64,000 nt of DNA from Bifidobacterium crudilactis (GCF_000738005.1 NZ_JHAL01000001.1:431108-495107); one strand, 5' to 3'; counted from the stretch's first letter, positions 20,347 to 29,348 are shown. Program-made: numbers and translations. The notes: generated from the sequence alone by a model not told the origin.

Positions 20347-21888
20347 ATGTCCTGCACCACAATTCTGGTAGGCAAGAATGTCAGCTATGACGGGTCCACG
20401 ATTATCGCCCGCAACGAGGATTCCGCGGATGGGGAGTTCACCGCGAAACGCTTCGTGGTGGTGCATCCCGACGAGCAGCCCCGGCAGTACACGAGTGTCA
20501 TCAGCCACCTGAGCATCGATCTGGACGAGGAGTACTCTGGCCAGCAGCCGATGCGCTACACCGCGATGCCCGACGCCGTGCAGAAGCAGGGGATATGGGC
20601 GGAGGCCGGTGTCAACGCCGAGAACGTGGCTATGAGCGCCACGGAAACGATTACCAGCAACGAGCGTGTGCTGGGTGCAGACCCTCTGGTGGAGTATGCG
20701 CCTGCGGTAGGTCATCAAGGCGAGCAGGGCTATCACGCCGAAGTGCCCGGCGGCATCGGCGAGGAGGATATGGTGACCCTCGTCCTGCCCTACATTCATT
20801 CCGCGAAGGACGGGGTCCGCAGACTCGGAGCTCTGCTTGAGCGTTACGGCACCTACGAGATGAATGGCGTGGCCTTCAGCGATGTCGATGAGATTTGGTG
20901 GCTGGAGACCGTAGGAGGTCATCATTGGATCGCCAAACGTGTCCCCGATGAGGCCTATGTGACCATGCCGAACCAGTTGGGGATAGATGAATTCGACATC
21001 GAAGACGCCTTCGGTGAGCAGGAGTCGCATCTGTGCTCGGACGATTTGCGGGAATTCATCGAATCGAATCATCTCGACCTGGCCGTCGAGCATGAGTCGC
21101 TGTTCAATCCGCGAGACGCCTTCGGATCGCATTCGGATTCCGACCATGTGTACAACACCCCTCGAGCATGGTTCATGCAGCGCTATCTCAATCCCTACGA
21201 TGAGGTCTGGGACGGGCCGGATGCAGTGCATACGCCGATGTCGGACGACATTCCCTGGGGACGTCAGCCCGAGCGCAAAATCACCATCGAGGATATCCGA
21301 TACCTGCTCGCATCCCACTATCAGGGCACCGTATACGATCCTTACGGCACGCAGGGGGATGATCGCACGCGGGGCATGTTCCGCCCCATCGGCATCAACC
21401 GCAACAGCCAGCTCGCGGTGCTGCAGATCCGCCCCGACCAGCCCGAATCATGCCGTTCGCTGCAGTGGATAGCCTATGGTTCCAATGCCTTCAACACCTT
21501 GGTGCCGTTCTTCTCGAATGTGGATGGCACTCCGGAATATCTCGAGTCGACCGGAGCGAGGGTCACCACCGAGAATTTCTACTGGGCCAACCGCATCATC
21601 GCGGGATTGTGCGACCACGCCTATGCGGGCACCGCCAACGCCGTGGAAAGCTACCGGCAGAAGACGGGTGCTCAGGGTCACAGAATCGTTGCCGCCACCG
21701 ATGAACAGGTGGCTCGGCTCGGGGCCTCGGACACTTCCACGGCAAACGGCGAGGTTCGTGGCATTCTGGAAGCGGCGAATCAGGCAATCGCCGAAGAATT
21801 GAAGAAGGAAACCGATGCTCTGCTCAACGGGGTGCTGTTTACCGTGAGCATGGGCATGCGCAACGGTTTCCGTATGTCCGATAATTAA
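20347..21888 (+). CDS. C69-family dipeptidase
   Basis: 513 residues, resembling Lactobacillus-type dipeptidase A (peptidase family C69/U34). The N-terminal Met-Ser is expected to be removed so that Cys3 (SCTTILVGK) becomes the Ntn-hydrolase nucleophile. STIIARNEDS, the WAEAGVNAENVAMSATETI block and the WWLETVGGHHWIA segment are family signatures. There is no signal peptide, so it is probably cytosolic and degrades dipeptides. A GAAAGGAAG ribosome binding site (about 20331-20339) fixes the ATG at 20347. The end of the gene lies in a 14-bp tandem duplication (21874-21901) that repeats the last codons and the stop. Confidence 0.93.
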   Translation: MSCTTILVGKNVSYDGSTIIARNEDSADGEFTAKRFVVVHPDEQPRQYTSVISHLSIDLDEEYSGQQPMRYTAMPDAVQKQGIWAEAGVNAENVAMSATETITSNERVLGADPLVEYAPAVGHQGEQGYHAEVPGGIGEEDMVTLVLPYIHSAKDGVRRLGALLERYGTYEMNGVAFSDVDEIWWLETVGGHHWIAKRVPDEAYVTMPNQLGIDEFDIEDAFGEQESHLCSDDLREFIESNHLDLAVEHESLFNPRDAFGSHSDSDHVYNTPRAWFMQRYLNPYDEVWDGPDAVHTPMSDDIPWGRQPERKITIEDIRYLLASHYQGTVYDPYGTQGDDRTRGMFRPIGINRNSQLAVLQIRPDQPESCRSLQWIAYGSNAFNTLVPFFSNVDGTPEYLESTGARVTTENFYWANRIIAGLCDHAYAGTANAVESYRQKTGAQGHRIVAATDEQVARLGASDTSTANGEVRGILEAANQAIAEELKKETDALLNGVLFTVSMGMRNGFRMSDN

Positions 21889-21901
21889 TGTCCGATAATT
21901 A
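21874..21901. repeat. 14-bp tandem duplication spanning the dipeptidase stop codon
   Basis: ATGTCCGATAATTA occurs twice head to tail (21874-21887 and 21888-21901). The first copy holds the last codons Met-Ser-Asp-Asn and the start of the stop codon. The second copy lies behind the stop. Confidence 0.9.
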
Positions 21902-22008
21902 ATCCGAGCTCGAATCGATCCCGTATACACCTGCGGCATTCCGGTGGCGGTGCGCCGTCGGATGCCACAACCCCTTGAGCCACGTTCCGAACAATCAGAG
22001 AGGACCAC

Positions 22009-23535
22009 ATGAGCACCTACGAAAGCTATGTCACGCAATACGGACAGGTCGAGAAAATCGATGCCTTCGCGTATCTGAAGGATTTGGAAGACAACCCGCA
22101 GGAGCCGAGAAAGCACGGGAAAGTGGTGCTGGTCACCGCCGACACCCCGCTGAAGGCATCTCGCGGGGAAGGCAAGACCACTACGACCATCGCGCTGATC
22201 GACGCGTTGCGCGCCCGTGGTGTCGACGCCGCCGCGGTGCTCAGGCAGCCCAGCATGGGTATCACGGCTGCGGGGTCTAAAGGTGGCGCTTCAGGCGGCG
22301 GCAAGGCATCCCTGACGCATCCGGAGCTGATTGACTGGGGGCTGTGCGGGGAGATGGCGGCAATCGCCGCCGCTCAGAACCTGCTGGTGGCCTTCGCGGA
22401 AAAAGCCGTGGACGACGGCAGGATCGACACGATTCTGTTGCCTCGGGTCTCCGAAACCCCGTCGAGGTCATTGCGACAGATTGCCGTGGACCGCGGCAAG
22501 GGCAATGTGCCTGAGCGCATGGTGCTCACGCCGACCTGCGAGCTGATGCAGATCGTGGTGCTGTCTCGCAGCATGGAGGAGATAGGCCGGAGAGTCTCGG
22601 AAATCGTCGCGGGAACACTTGACGGCAAACCCGTGGTGTTCGGGGACTTCATCGATCTGTGGCGCATCACCAACATTCTCACCGATGCCGTGAAGCCGGC
22701 GCTGACCGAGACCAAACAAGGTTCCCCGGTCTATGTGCACTGCGGTCCTTTCGCCAACGTGTCCATCGGCATCCCCAGCCTCGTGTCCGTTGAACTGGCA
22801 TGCGCGCGGCATGACGTGGTAATCGTCGAGGCAGGATACGGAACCGACGCCGGAGCGCAGAAATGGCTGGACATCGCGGCCAGGGAGTTCGGCGCGCAGT
22901 GGCCGGCAGCGGCCGTCGTCGTCACCAGAGCGAGCACATGGCGTGACGATCCCAGCCTGCGCTGGCGCTATCCATTCCACATCAACCGTCTTGAAGGCCT
23001 TGGACTGGCATCGTTCCCGCTGATCAATCTGTGGGAGGGGGAGGACGATCAGGTTCCTCAGCTGCGTGAGCAGGCCGCGGACCTGGGCTTCCGCAACCCC
23101 ATCGTGGGCAATCTCTTCCGTGACGGCGGGGATGCGCTCTCGGATCAGTTGGATGCCTTCATCGACGCCATTCATACGAGCGGGGATGCCGTGGCCTCGG
23201 AATCTTCGGAAAGCCATCGCGGGATGGACACACTTGACGATGTGCGGTGGATTATACGCAGCGCATACGGTGTGCCGCCGGAAAGAGTGGTTTTGCGCGA
23301 AGGCTTCGAACAATCCTTGCAGGCTGCACGAGAGCTGTGTGCCAGCCTTGGTAAGCGACTCGAAGACATGGCCGTCGTGGCCGTCAAGTCTCCTGCGACG
23401 ATGACCGATGACGACCATGCATCCGAACAGGACCGCACCGTAACCTTGAAGAAGGTCGAAGTGCATGCAGGAGCCGGTTTGGTGCAGGTGAATCTGACAT
23501 CCTCACTGACCACGCCGATGCCGAAAATCGTCTGA
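22009..23535 (+). CDS. fhs: Formate--tetrahydrofolate ligase
   Basis: 508 residues, shorter than the usual 550-560. It makes 10-formyl-THF from formate, ATP and THF for purine and initiator-tRNA formylation, which fits an organism that produces formate by pyruvate formate-lyase. The P-loop is SRGEGKTTTTIALIDAL. LRQPSMGITAAGSKGGASGGG is a variant of the family's folate/formate-binding signature (written here as LRQPSMGI and GSKGGASGGG). FANVSIGIPSLVSV, VVIVEAGYGTDAGAQKW and the ending TSSLTTPMPKIV are conserved. Start ATG 22009 is preceded by AGAGAGGACC. It is transcribed alone. Confidence 0.95.
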   Translation: MSTYESYVTQYGQVEKIDAFAYLKDLEDNPQEPRKHGKVVLVTADTPLKASRGEGKTTTTIALIDALRARGVDAAAVLRQPSMGITAAGSKGGASGGGKASLTHPELIDWGLCGEMAAIAAAQNLLVAFAEKAVDDGRIDTILLPRVSETPSRSLRQIAVDRGKGNVPERMVLTPTCELMQIVVLSRSMEEIGRRVSEIVAGTLDGKPVVFGDFIDLWRITNILTDAVKPALTETKQGSPVYVHCGPFANVSIGIPSLVSVELACARHDVVIVEAGYGTDAGAQKWLDIAAREFGAQWPAAAVVVTRASTWRDDPSLRWRYPFHINRLEGLGLASFPLINLWEGEDDQVPQLREQAADLGFRNPIVGNLFRDGGDALSDQLDAFIDAIHTSGDAVASESSESHRGMDTLDDVRWIIRSAYGVPPERVVLREGFEQSLQAARELCASLGKRLEDMAVVAVKSPATMTDDDHASEQDRTVTLKKVEVHAGAGLVQVNLTSSLTTPMPKIV

Positions 23536-23648
23536 TTCCGGGGGTGGAATCCCCTTGTCGAGAGGCTGCTTCGAACCGAGGACACGACACGAGTTGCACA
23601 TTCTGAAAAATTGAGTACTGTTGTTCCTCGGCTCAAGTGTGTGCCACT

Positions 23649-23722
23649 GCCCCTGTAGCTCAGTTGGCTAGAGCAGCTGACTCTTAATCAGCGTGTCCGG
23701 GGTTCGAGCCCCCGCGGGGGCA
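23649..23722 (+). tRNA. tRNA-Lys (anticodon CTT)
   Basis: A full cloverleaf can be drawn: acceptor GCCCCTG (23649-23655) with CGGGGGC (23715-23721); D arm; anticodon stem GCTGA/TCAGC around the loop CTCTTAA with anticodon CTT at 23683-23685; T stem CGGGG/CCCCG with loop TTCGAGC; discriminator A23722. The 3' CCA is not encoded. It reads AAG codons. A perfect terminator follows. Confidence 0.97.
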
Positions 23723-23728
23723 CACAAT

Positions 23729-23758
23729 ATAAGGACCCGTCCTAGGACGGGTCCTTAT
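23729..23758 (+). terminator. Terminator after tRNA-Lys
   Basis: Perfect 30-nt palindrome, half-site ATAAGGACCCGTCCT (23729-23743), six bases behind the tRNA. It acts as a GC-rich hairpin ending in CCTTAT. Confidence 0.85.
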
Positions 23759-23881
23759 GGCGTTCAAACAACTTTTTCTGGATAATGCCGGACGAACCAT
23801 GTCCCCATTCGGATATTTCGTGCGGCATGATGCCTCGGCGCCGGGAAAAGTCACCAGAAGAATACAACTTAAGGAACCATC

Positions 23882-24613
23882 GTGGATTACCCCTTGATGA
23901 CCAGGCTCGCAGCGGAGTGCATGGGAACGGCCCTGCTCATGGTATTCGGCAACGGAGCTGTGGCAAATGTGGAGCTCAAAGCAACGAAGGGACATCATTC
24001 CGGATGGCTTACCATCGCCATGGGATACGGCTTCGGCGTGATGTTTCCGGTGATGATGTTCGGCGCGGTCTCGGGCGCGCAGATCAATCCCGCGATGACC
24101 ATCGCCTTGGCGACGAACGGCCTCTTTCCATGGAGCGAGGTCGCGCCGTATATTCTGGCGCAGATCGTCGGCGCTGCAATCGGTCAGTTGATCGTCTACG
24201 TCACCTACTACCCGCATTATCGTGATACCGATTCGGCTGACGCGATTTTCGCGAGTTTCTCGACGACCGATGCCGCGGGCTCACGTTCCAACTATTTCCT
24301 CAACGAGTTTTTCGGCACGCTGATTCTGGTGCTCGGCGCATTGTGCTGCCTGTCCCTGCCTTGGGGACAGAAGGACCCGGCGGTGGCCTCGCTGGCCGTG
24401 GGCTTCATCGTCTGGGGACTGGTGACATCCTTGGGCGGTCCGACCGGGCCCGGCCTCAACCCGGCCAGAGATGCCGTGCCGCGTCTGCTGCATCAGTTGC
24501 TTCCCATCTCGCATAAGGGTTCTTCTCGGTGGAACGAAGCATGGATTCCCGTCGTGGCCCCTATTGCAGGTGCGATTATCGGCGCCTGGCTCTTCCACGC
24601 GATTTTCGCCTGA
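23882..24613 (+). CDS. MIP-family channel (aquaglyceroporin / glycerol facilitator)
   Basis: 243 residues with six membrane helices and two half-helix NPA loops: GAQINPAMT and GPGLNPARDAVPR. The Asp after the second NPAR is the mark of glycerol-permeating members (GlpF type) rather than strict water channels. The chosen GTG start at 23882 has AAGGAACC 4-8 nt upstream; an ATG five codons in (23897) is the alternative. The protein allows passive flow of glycerol or small solutes across the membrane. No glycerol kinase is adjacent. Confidence 0.92.
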   Translation: MDYPLMTRLAAECMGTALLMVFGNGAVANVELKATKGHHSGWLTIAMGYGFGVMFPVMMFGAVSGAQINPAMTIALATNGLFPWSEVAPYILAQIVGAAIGQLIVYVTYYPHYRDTDSADAIFASFSTTDAAGSRSNYFLNEFFGTLILVLGALCCLSLPWGQKDPAVASLAVGFIVWGLVTSLGGPTGPGLNPARDAVPRLLHQLLPISHKGSSRWNEAWIPVVAPIAGAIIGAWLFHAIFA

Positions 24614-24725
24614 GCTCATCGCGGCGGGCTATACTGACCTCATCGACAGGACGCTCAACCGATAGACGAACGGTTTGTGCAAGGCGGCGTTGCCCTGTTC
24701 CTGCACACATTGGGAGATGAGGCCT

Positions 24726-25658
24726 ATGCCGTCGTTCGGTGATTGCTTCGCTTCGCTGCGTCGGTGTTGTCTGAGAATGTGGAACAGATTGTCCGGGGCG
24801 TTCGGCGGCATCATGGCCGCGTTGCGCTTGCATCCCCATGAGGGACATGCCGTTTGGAGTCCGTGTTCTGCGCATGACCAGGAAATGCAGCGTATCTACA
24901 GGATTCGCAGAGCTGCGGTCCTGTGCGTCGGCGCTCTCATTCTGGTGGGTATTCTTGCCGGCGTGGGTGTGGCGGTGAATAATACCAGGGCCGGAAAAGT
25001 GCAGGGTCGGTCATATGCGAAGGCCGTGGCGAGTTCTTCGAAGACCAAGCCTGACGGTCACGGCCCGCTTGTCAGGCAGGCTGCTCCTGCCGCTCAACCC
25101 TTGGCCGTACTGACCGACAGTCAGCGAAAGGCGATTGCCTCCAAGGCTCAGACTGTGGCGGAAGCCAGCGGCAACACTATTCGCCGGTATCGGTACTGCA
25201 TCTCCTCGACCGACGGCATCGACGGCATCACGGTATTCGAGAGTGTGGTCTTCCGGACATTGAATTCGAGTTTGGGGTGGCCTCGTGCGGGTGCCACCTT
25301 TTCATATGCCGGCAACGGATGCGATATGACGTTGATTCTGGCCGAGGCCGACACGATGACGTCCTTTTCCGAGGGGTGCAGCGAGGAATACAGCTGCCGT
25401 GTCGAGGACAAGGTCATCATCAATGCGGATCGCTGGCGGAACGGTACCTCGGACTGGTTGAAGGCGGGTGGAACGGTGGAACGTTACAGGCAGCTGGTAA
25501 TCAACCACGAAGTAGGCCACCGGCTTGGACACCTCGACAACGAGGCCACATGCAGCGTCCCGGGAGGTGCCGCGCCGGTGATGCAGCAGCAGTCGATGTC
25601 TTTGCGCGGATGCTCTCCGAATGAGTGGCCGCTGGACTCGGAACTGTGGGTGTCCTGA
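24726..25658 (+). CDS. DUF3152 family predicted zinc metalloprotease, membrane-anchored
   Basis: 310 residues from ATG 24726; in-frame starts at 24675 and 24717 are possible. A Cys/Arg-rich cytoplasmic N-terminus (about 55 residues) precedes one membrane helix (AAVLCVGALILVGILAGVGVAV). The extracytoplasmic domain matches DUF3152: YRYCISS, CDMTLILAE, then HEVGHRLGHLD, which fits the zinc motif HExxHxxGxxD of snapalysin-like peptidases, and the family block APVMQQQSMSLRGC...NEWP. Four Cys in the domain could form disulfides. Biological substrates are not known to me. The gene lies 2 nt upstream of the GluQ-RS gene and may be co-transcribed with it. Confidence 0.87.
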   Translation: MPSFGDCFASLRRCCLRMWNRLSGAFGGIMAALRLHPHEGHAVWSPCSAHDQEMQRIYRIRRAAVLCVGALILVGILAGVGVAVNNTRAGKVQGRSYAKAVASSSKTKPDGHGPLVRQAAPAAQPLAVLTDSQRKAIASKAQTVAEASGNTIRRYRYCISSTDGIDGITVFESVVFRTLNSSLGWPRAGATFSYAGNGCDMTLILAEADTMTSFSEGCSEEYSCRVEDKVIINADRWRNGTSDWLKAGGTVERYRQLVINHEVGHRLGHLDNEATCSVPGGAAPVMQQQSMSLRGCSPNEWPLDSELWVS

Positions 25659-25660
25659 AC

Positions 25661-26698
25661 ATGACCGCTGAATCACCAAGGCCTCTGCAAATCGGCAGAC
25701 TGGCACCGTCCCCGACCGGGCGCATGCATCTCGGCAACGTCTATGCCGCGCTGGCCGCATGGCTGGATGCTCGAAAGGTCGGAGGGATGCTGCGACTGCG
25801 AATCGAGGACATCGACACCTATCGCGTGGTCTCCGATGCCGATTCATGGATTATGGACGACCTGGACTGGCTGGGAATGGATTGGGATGGTCCGGCGGCG
25901 TATCAATCCCGGCGCCTGACATCCTATGATGCGATGTTCCGGTGGTTCATGACGCAGCATCTGCCGTCAGGTGAGCCGCTACTGTACCCCTGTTTCTGCT
26001 CTCGTGCCGATATTCGGGCGGCTTCGGCCCCCAATGAGGGCGACGGTTTTTCGCGGTATCCGGGAACATGCCGACAGATTGGGGACGCCGAAAGGCGGCG
26101 AAGGCTCGACGCCGGTGACAGGCACTCGTGGAGAATCGCGGTGCCGCGATCTGACGACGATTCGGATGACCTGGTGCGCTTTCATGACGAGATTTTCGGT
26201 CCGCAGGCTTTTTCCCTGTCAAGCCAACTCGGTGATGTCATCATTCGTCGCTCGGACGGTGTGTACGCCTATCAGTTCGCCACTGCGGTGGACGATTGGT
26301 CGATGGGTGTCTCGCGTATCGTGCGTGGACGCGATCTGTTGCGGTCCACGGCGATACAGCTGTGGATTCAGCGGCATTGTCAGGAGTCGGGTCAGAGCCA
26401 TGACGCGGCGTGGCGCAACAAGACGATGGGCGCTATTCGGAGGCAGCCTTTCTTCGCCCACCTCCCGTTGATTGATGGCAGCGACGGCAGGCGCATGGCC
26501 AAGCGCTTCAACTCCTTGGACATGGGAGCACTCAGAGCGTCCGGCACCCGCCCGCAGGAGGTGATAGGGAGATGCGCGTGGCTGCTGGGTGTGTTGCCGG
26601 AAGCGACTCCTGTCGAGGCCAAAGACCTGATAGGCGCCTTTTCCTTCGCTGCGCTGCATGAGGACAGAGAGGACCGCATACTTGACGCGGAGATGTGA
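25661..26698 (+). CDS. gluQ: Glutamyl-Q tRNA(Asp) synthetase
   Basis: 345 residues, the length of a GluRS catalytic domain lacking the anticodon-binding part. GRLAPSPTGRMHLGN carries the class I HIGH motif as HLGN, and RRMAKRFNSL takes the place of KMSKS. CFC followed by YPGTC gives the CxC...YxxxC zinc site that marks GluQ-RS against GluRS. It charges glutamate onto queuosine in tRNA-Asp. The ATG at 25661 is 2 nt after the previous stop. Whether this organism makes queuosine cannot be seen in the window. Confidence 0.92.
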   Translation: MTAESPRPLQIGRLAPSPTGRMHLGNVYAALAAWLDARKVGGMLRLRIEDIDTYRVVSDADSWIMDDLDWLGMDWDGPAAYQSRRLTSYDAMFRWFMTQHLPSGEPLLYPCFCSRADIRAASAPNEGDGFSRYPGTCRQIGDAERRRRLDAGDRHSWRIAVPRSDDDSDDLVRFHDEIFGPQAFSLSSQLGDVIIRRSDGVYAYQFATAVDDWSMGVSRIVRGRDLLRSTAIQLWIQRHCQESGQSHDAAWRNKTMGAIRRQPFFAHLPLIDGSDGRRMAKRFNSLDMGALRASGTRPQEVIGRCAWLLGVLPEATPVEAKDLIGAFSFAALHEDREDRILDAEM

Positions 26699-26750
26699 CG
26701 CAGGTGCTACTAGCATTGGCAGATGAAATAGTCACAAGCTGCGGGGATGA

Positions 26751-27590
26751 ATGGTTATGGTCGCATATATGGAGCACAAGGATCTCGCCAACGAGCGATT
26801 GGACCCTTCGAGAGGTATCGAAATCCGTGACGGAGTGCACAGGGTCATGGACGCCGTCGCCTTGGCGGCCGCGGACAGTGGCAGGAATCCGGACGATATC
26901 CGGCTGCTCGCAGCAACAAAAACCCGCGACGTCGGTGAGATCATGGCGGCGATTGATGCCGGTGTGCGTCTGATAGGGGAGAACAGACCGCAGGAAATCG
27001 AGGCCAAGGCCGAAGCTTTGCTCAAGCTGTGCGCCCAGCGCGGGCTGGACCTGGGTGTCGGCGGGAACGGTGTCGGCGATGTCCCATCTGCACGGGCGTC
27101 GGAGCATGTGGGTTTTCATCTCATCGGTCAATTGCAAAGCAACAAGATCAACAAGGTGCTGCCCTTCGTGACCACCATCGAGTCGGTGGATGGTCTGCGT
27201 CTGGCGGAACGTATCGCGAGACGAGCTGTGAGCGGCGGCCGTTCGGTCGGTGTGCTGCTAGAGGTCAACGAATCGGGAGAGGAATCGAAATCGGGTTGTG
27301 CGCCTGAGGAGGCTCAGGAGCTGGGATGCAGTATCGCGGCTCTGGAAGGTCTGGAATTGCGTGGGCTGATGACCATCGGAGCGCACGTCGAAGATGAAGG
27401 ACGTATCCGAGCGGGCTTCGCGCACCTGCGTGGACTGCGCGATGCCATCCTTGCGTCAGGCGAGGCCGGAACGGCGTCATGCCGGGAACTGTCGATGGGC
27501 ATGACCCACGATATGGGCTACGCGATTGAGGAGGGTTCGACCATCGTGCGCGTAGGAACCGCGATCTTCGGCGAGCGCGCCTTCATCTGA
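26751..27590 (+). CDS. YggS-family PLP-binding protein (PLP homeostasis)
   Basis: 279 residues, a little longer than the usual 230-250 because of extra N-terminal and internal residues (about 90-115, QRGLDLGVGGNGVGDVPSA). The PLP lysine is in RLLAATKTRDV; GENRPQEIEAK is the family's GENRVQE variant. HLIGQLQSNKINKVLPFV, LRGLMTIGA and LSMGMTHDMGYAIEEGSTIVRVGTAIFG (here cited as LSMGMTHDM and VRVGTAIFG) are diagnostic. It holds PLP and balances B6 vitamers in the cytosol. The start could also be the ATG at 26757. The gene ends 16 nt before repeat copy 3. Confidence 0.94.
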   Translation: MVMVAYMEHKDLANERLDPSRGIEIRDGVHRVMDAVALAAADSGRNPDDIRLLAATKTRDVGEIMAAIDAGVRLIGENRPQEIEAKAEALLKLCAQRGLDLGVGGNGVGDVPSARASEHVGFHLIGQLQSNKINKVLPFVTTIESVDGLRLAERIARRAVSGGRSVGVLLEVNESGEESKSGCAPEEAQELGCSIAALEGLELRGLMTIGAHVEDEGRIRAGFAHLRGLRDAILASGEAGTASCRELSMGMTHDMGYAIEEGSTIVRVGTAIFGERAFI

Positions 27591-27606
27591 GCGCGCGCTT
27601 GAAATA

Positions 27607-27676
27607 GATAACTGCACTACAAGGACAGCTTTTTGAAGAAATTCTGCGATTTTGCTGTCCTTGTAGTGCAGTTATC
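27607..27676. repeat. Dispersed palindromic element, copy 3 (pair-preserving double substitution)
   Basis: Arms 27607-27629 and 27654-27676, loop 24 nt. Relative to the other copies the left arm has C instead of A at 27620 and the right arm has G instead of T at 27663. The two bases face each other, so pairing stays perfect. The element lies 16 nt after yggS and 60 nt before the convergent PfpI-family stop codon. Confidence 0.95.
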
Positions 27677-27736
27677 TTGTCGGACCCTTGCACGGCGTAC
27701 TCTCATATGCCATGCGTACCGCATCATGGGTGTGCT

Positions 27737-28285
27737 TCAGAGCGCTTCCTTGATGGCATCCACGAATGCATCGAGGTCATCGGGCTTGCGTGAGGTGATG
27801 AGTTTCCAGCCCCTGGCATCGTCGACGACGACCTCGCGATCTTCATGGACGCCGCCTGCGTTCTCGACATCTGCCTTGATGTATCTGCAGCTGGTGAGGG
27901 TTTTGCCGCCGAGGACCTCCGCGTTGACGAGCAGCCACGGCCCATGGCAGATTGCGGCGATGGGTTTGCCCGCTGTGGCGAAATCCTTCGCCAACGCGAT
28001 TGCGTCCGGGTTGATGCGCAGATGGTCGACATTGCATGTGCCGCCGGGAACCACCAGCAGGTCGAAATCGGAGGCTTTCACGTCGGAGAGCAGTGCGTCG
28101 GGCTGGACTGTGCTGCCTTCATAGCGGTCGTGCCGTACGGTCTCCACGGCTTCGTGCGCCGGTGCAGCCAAGGTGACTTGGGCGCCGGCCTGGCGAAGAT
28201 CATTGAGTGGTCTGGTGAGCTCGGTTTCCTCGATGCCCCAATCGTGAACCACGATAAGAACCTTGCTGGAATGTATGTCTGACAT
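27737..28285 (-). CDS. DJ-1/PfpI family protein (type 1 glutamine amidotransferase-like)
   Basis: 182 residues. The start ATG 28285 has GGAAGGACGAGG immediately upstream on the coding strand; a longer in-frame extension to 28387 is not needed. VLIVVHDWGIEETELTRPL carries the conserved Glu of the DJ-1 fold, and AAICHGPWLLV has the nucleophile elbow with Cys113 and the following His, as in PfpI/YhbO-type stress proteins. LLVVPGGTCNVD and GKTLTSCRYIKADVENAGG are family blocks. Likely a cytosolic stress or deglycase/chaperone-like protein; the exact activity cannot be decided. It is divergent from the FAH-family gene. Confidence 0.93.
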   Translation of the reverse strand: MSDIHSSKVLIVVHDWGIEETELTRPLNDLRQAGAQVTLAAPAHEAVETVRHDRYEGSTVQPDALLSDVKASDFDLLVVPGGTCNVDHLRINPDAIALAKDFATAGKPIAAICHGPWLLVNAEVLGGKTLTSCRYIKADVENAGGVHEDREVVVDDARGWKLITSRKPDDLDAFVDAIKEAL

Positions 28286-28517
28286 CCTCGTCCTTCCTGT
28301 TGCGCGGCAGATGCAATGGTGACCGGTCCGTTCCGGTGCGGATGGCTTCGGCCGCCGACGGTGCCGGTGGCCGCGAACCTGGGCCATGACTCCATAGTGT
28401 CACCTTGCTTCGCGATAGGCATCCCTTCCCGTCTCATATCAGTTATCAGCGAATTCGCGCTCTTATGGGCAGTGCGCAATATCGTCGCGGTATGGTTCCG
28501 GCATTATGCTGGAGAGC

Positions 28518-29333
28518 ATGAGAATCGCACGCTTTTCGTATAACGACCGCCCACAGTATGCTTTCGTCCAACATGACGACTCCGACAACAGGGATTACCT
28601 CATTGCTCTCGATGGTTATCCCCTGTCCGCGCAGGCCGTCAAGCCGACCGGAGAGCGTTACGCGGTGGACGGCGAAGGCATCCGTCTGCTGGCGCCCGTC
28701 ATTCCCTCGAAGGTGTACGGTCTGGCGAAGAACTATCAGGCCCATGCCCGATTCATGGCCGAGGCCGGTATGTCCGACATCACCGAAGCGCCGGAGCGCA
28801 TGATGATTTTCGCGAAGCCTTCGACCGCGGTGATCGGGCCGGATGACCCGATCGTGTACCCGGCGTATTCCCACCAGATGTGCTATGAGCCCGAAGTGGC
28901 CGTGGTCATCGGGCGCATCGCGAAGAACGTGCCGGTGGAGCACGCAATGGACTATGTGCTTGGCTTCACCTGCGTCAATGATGTGACGTTGCGCGATCTG
29001 CAGCAGAACGATCCGATGTGGACGCGTTCGAAGGGCTTCGACACCTCCTGCCCGCTGGGTCCGTGGATCGAGACGGAGCTGGACTTCGCCAACACCGGTA
29101 TATCCTTCTCTCTCAATGGCGAGACCGTGCCGGAGGCATCCGGAAACACCACCAAGCTCATCCACTCCATTCCTGAGCAGATAGCCTTCATCTCCAGCTT
29201 CTCGACCTTGCTGCCGGGTGATGTCATCATGACCGGCACACCGCATGCTTCCGGATCGCTGCGTCCCCGTGACGAGGCGGTGGTGCATATCGACGGCATC
29301 GGTGACCTGCGCAACGTGGTGGTGTCGGCCTGA
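28518..29333 (+). CDS. Fumarylacetoacetate hydrolase family protein
   Basis: 271 residues. GGAG at 28509-28512 before the ATG at 28518 supports this start over the ATG at 28506. Blocks of the FAH C-terminal fold are present: KVYGLAKNYQAHARFM, MMIFAKPSTAVIG, the metal site YEPEVAVVIGR (ExE), FTCVNDVTLRDLQ, KGFDTSCPLGPW and LPGDVIMTGTP. Members are Mg-dependent hydrolases, isomerases or decarboxylases acting on beta-dicarbonyl acids, such as acylpyruvate hydrolase or oxaloacetate decarboxylase. The substrate is unknown here. It ends with a clear terminator. Confidence 0.92.
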   Translation: MRIARFSYNDRPQYAFVQHDDSDNRDYLIALDGYPLSAQAVKPTGERYAVDGEGIRLLAPVIPSKVYGLAKNYQAHARFMAEAGMSDITEAPERMMIFAKPSTAVIGPDDPIVYPAYSHQMCYEPEVAVVIGRIAKNVPVEHAMDYVLGFTCVNDVTLRDLQQNDPMWTRSKGFDTSCPLGPWIETELDFANTGISFSLNGETVPEASGNTTKLIHSIPEQIAFISSFSTLLPGDVIMTGTPHASGSLRPRDEAVVHIDGIGDLRNVVVSA

Positions 29334-29348
29334 CCCTATCCACATCTG

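Noticed and set aside
23649..23722. Integration site (att) at the tRNA-Lys gene
   Set aside because: No integrase gene or direct repeat of the tRNA 3' end was found downstream; a normal terminator and a housekeeping-type channel gene follow.
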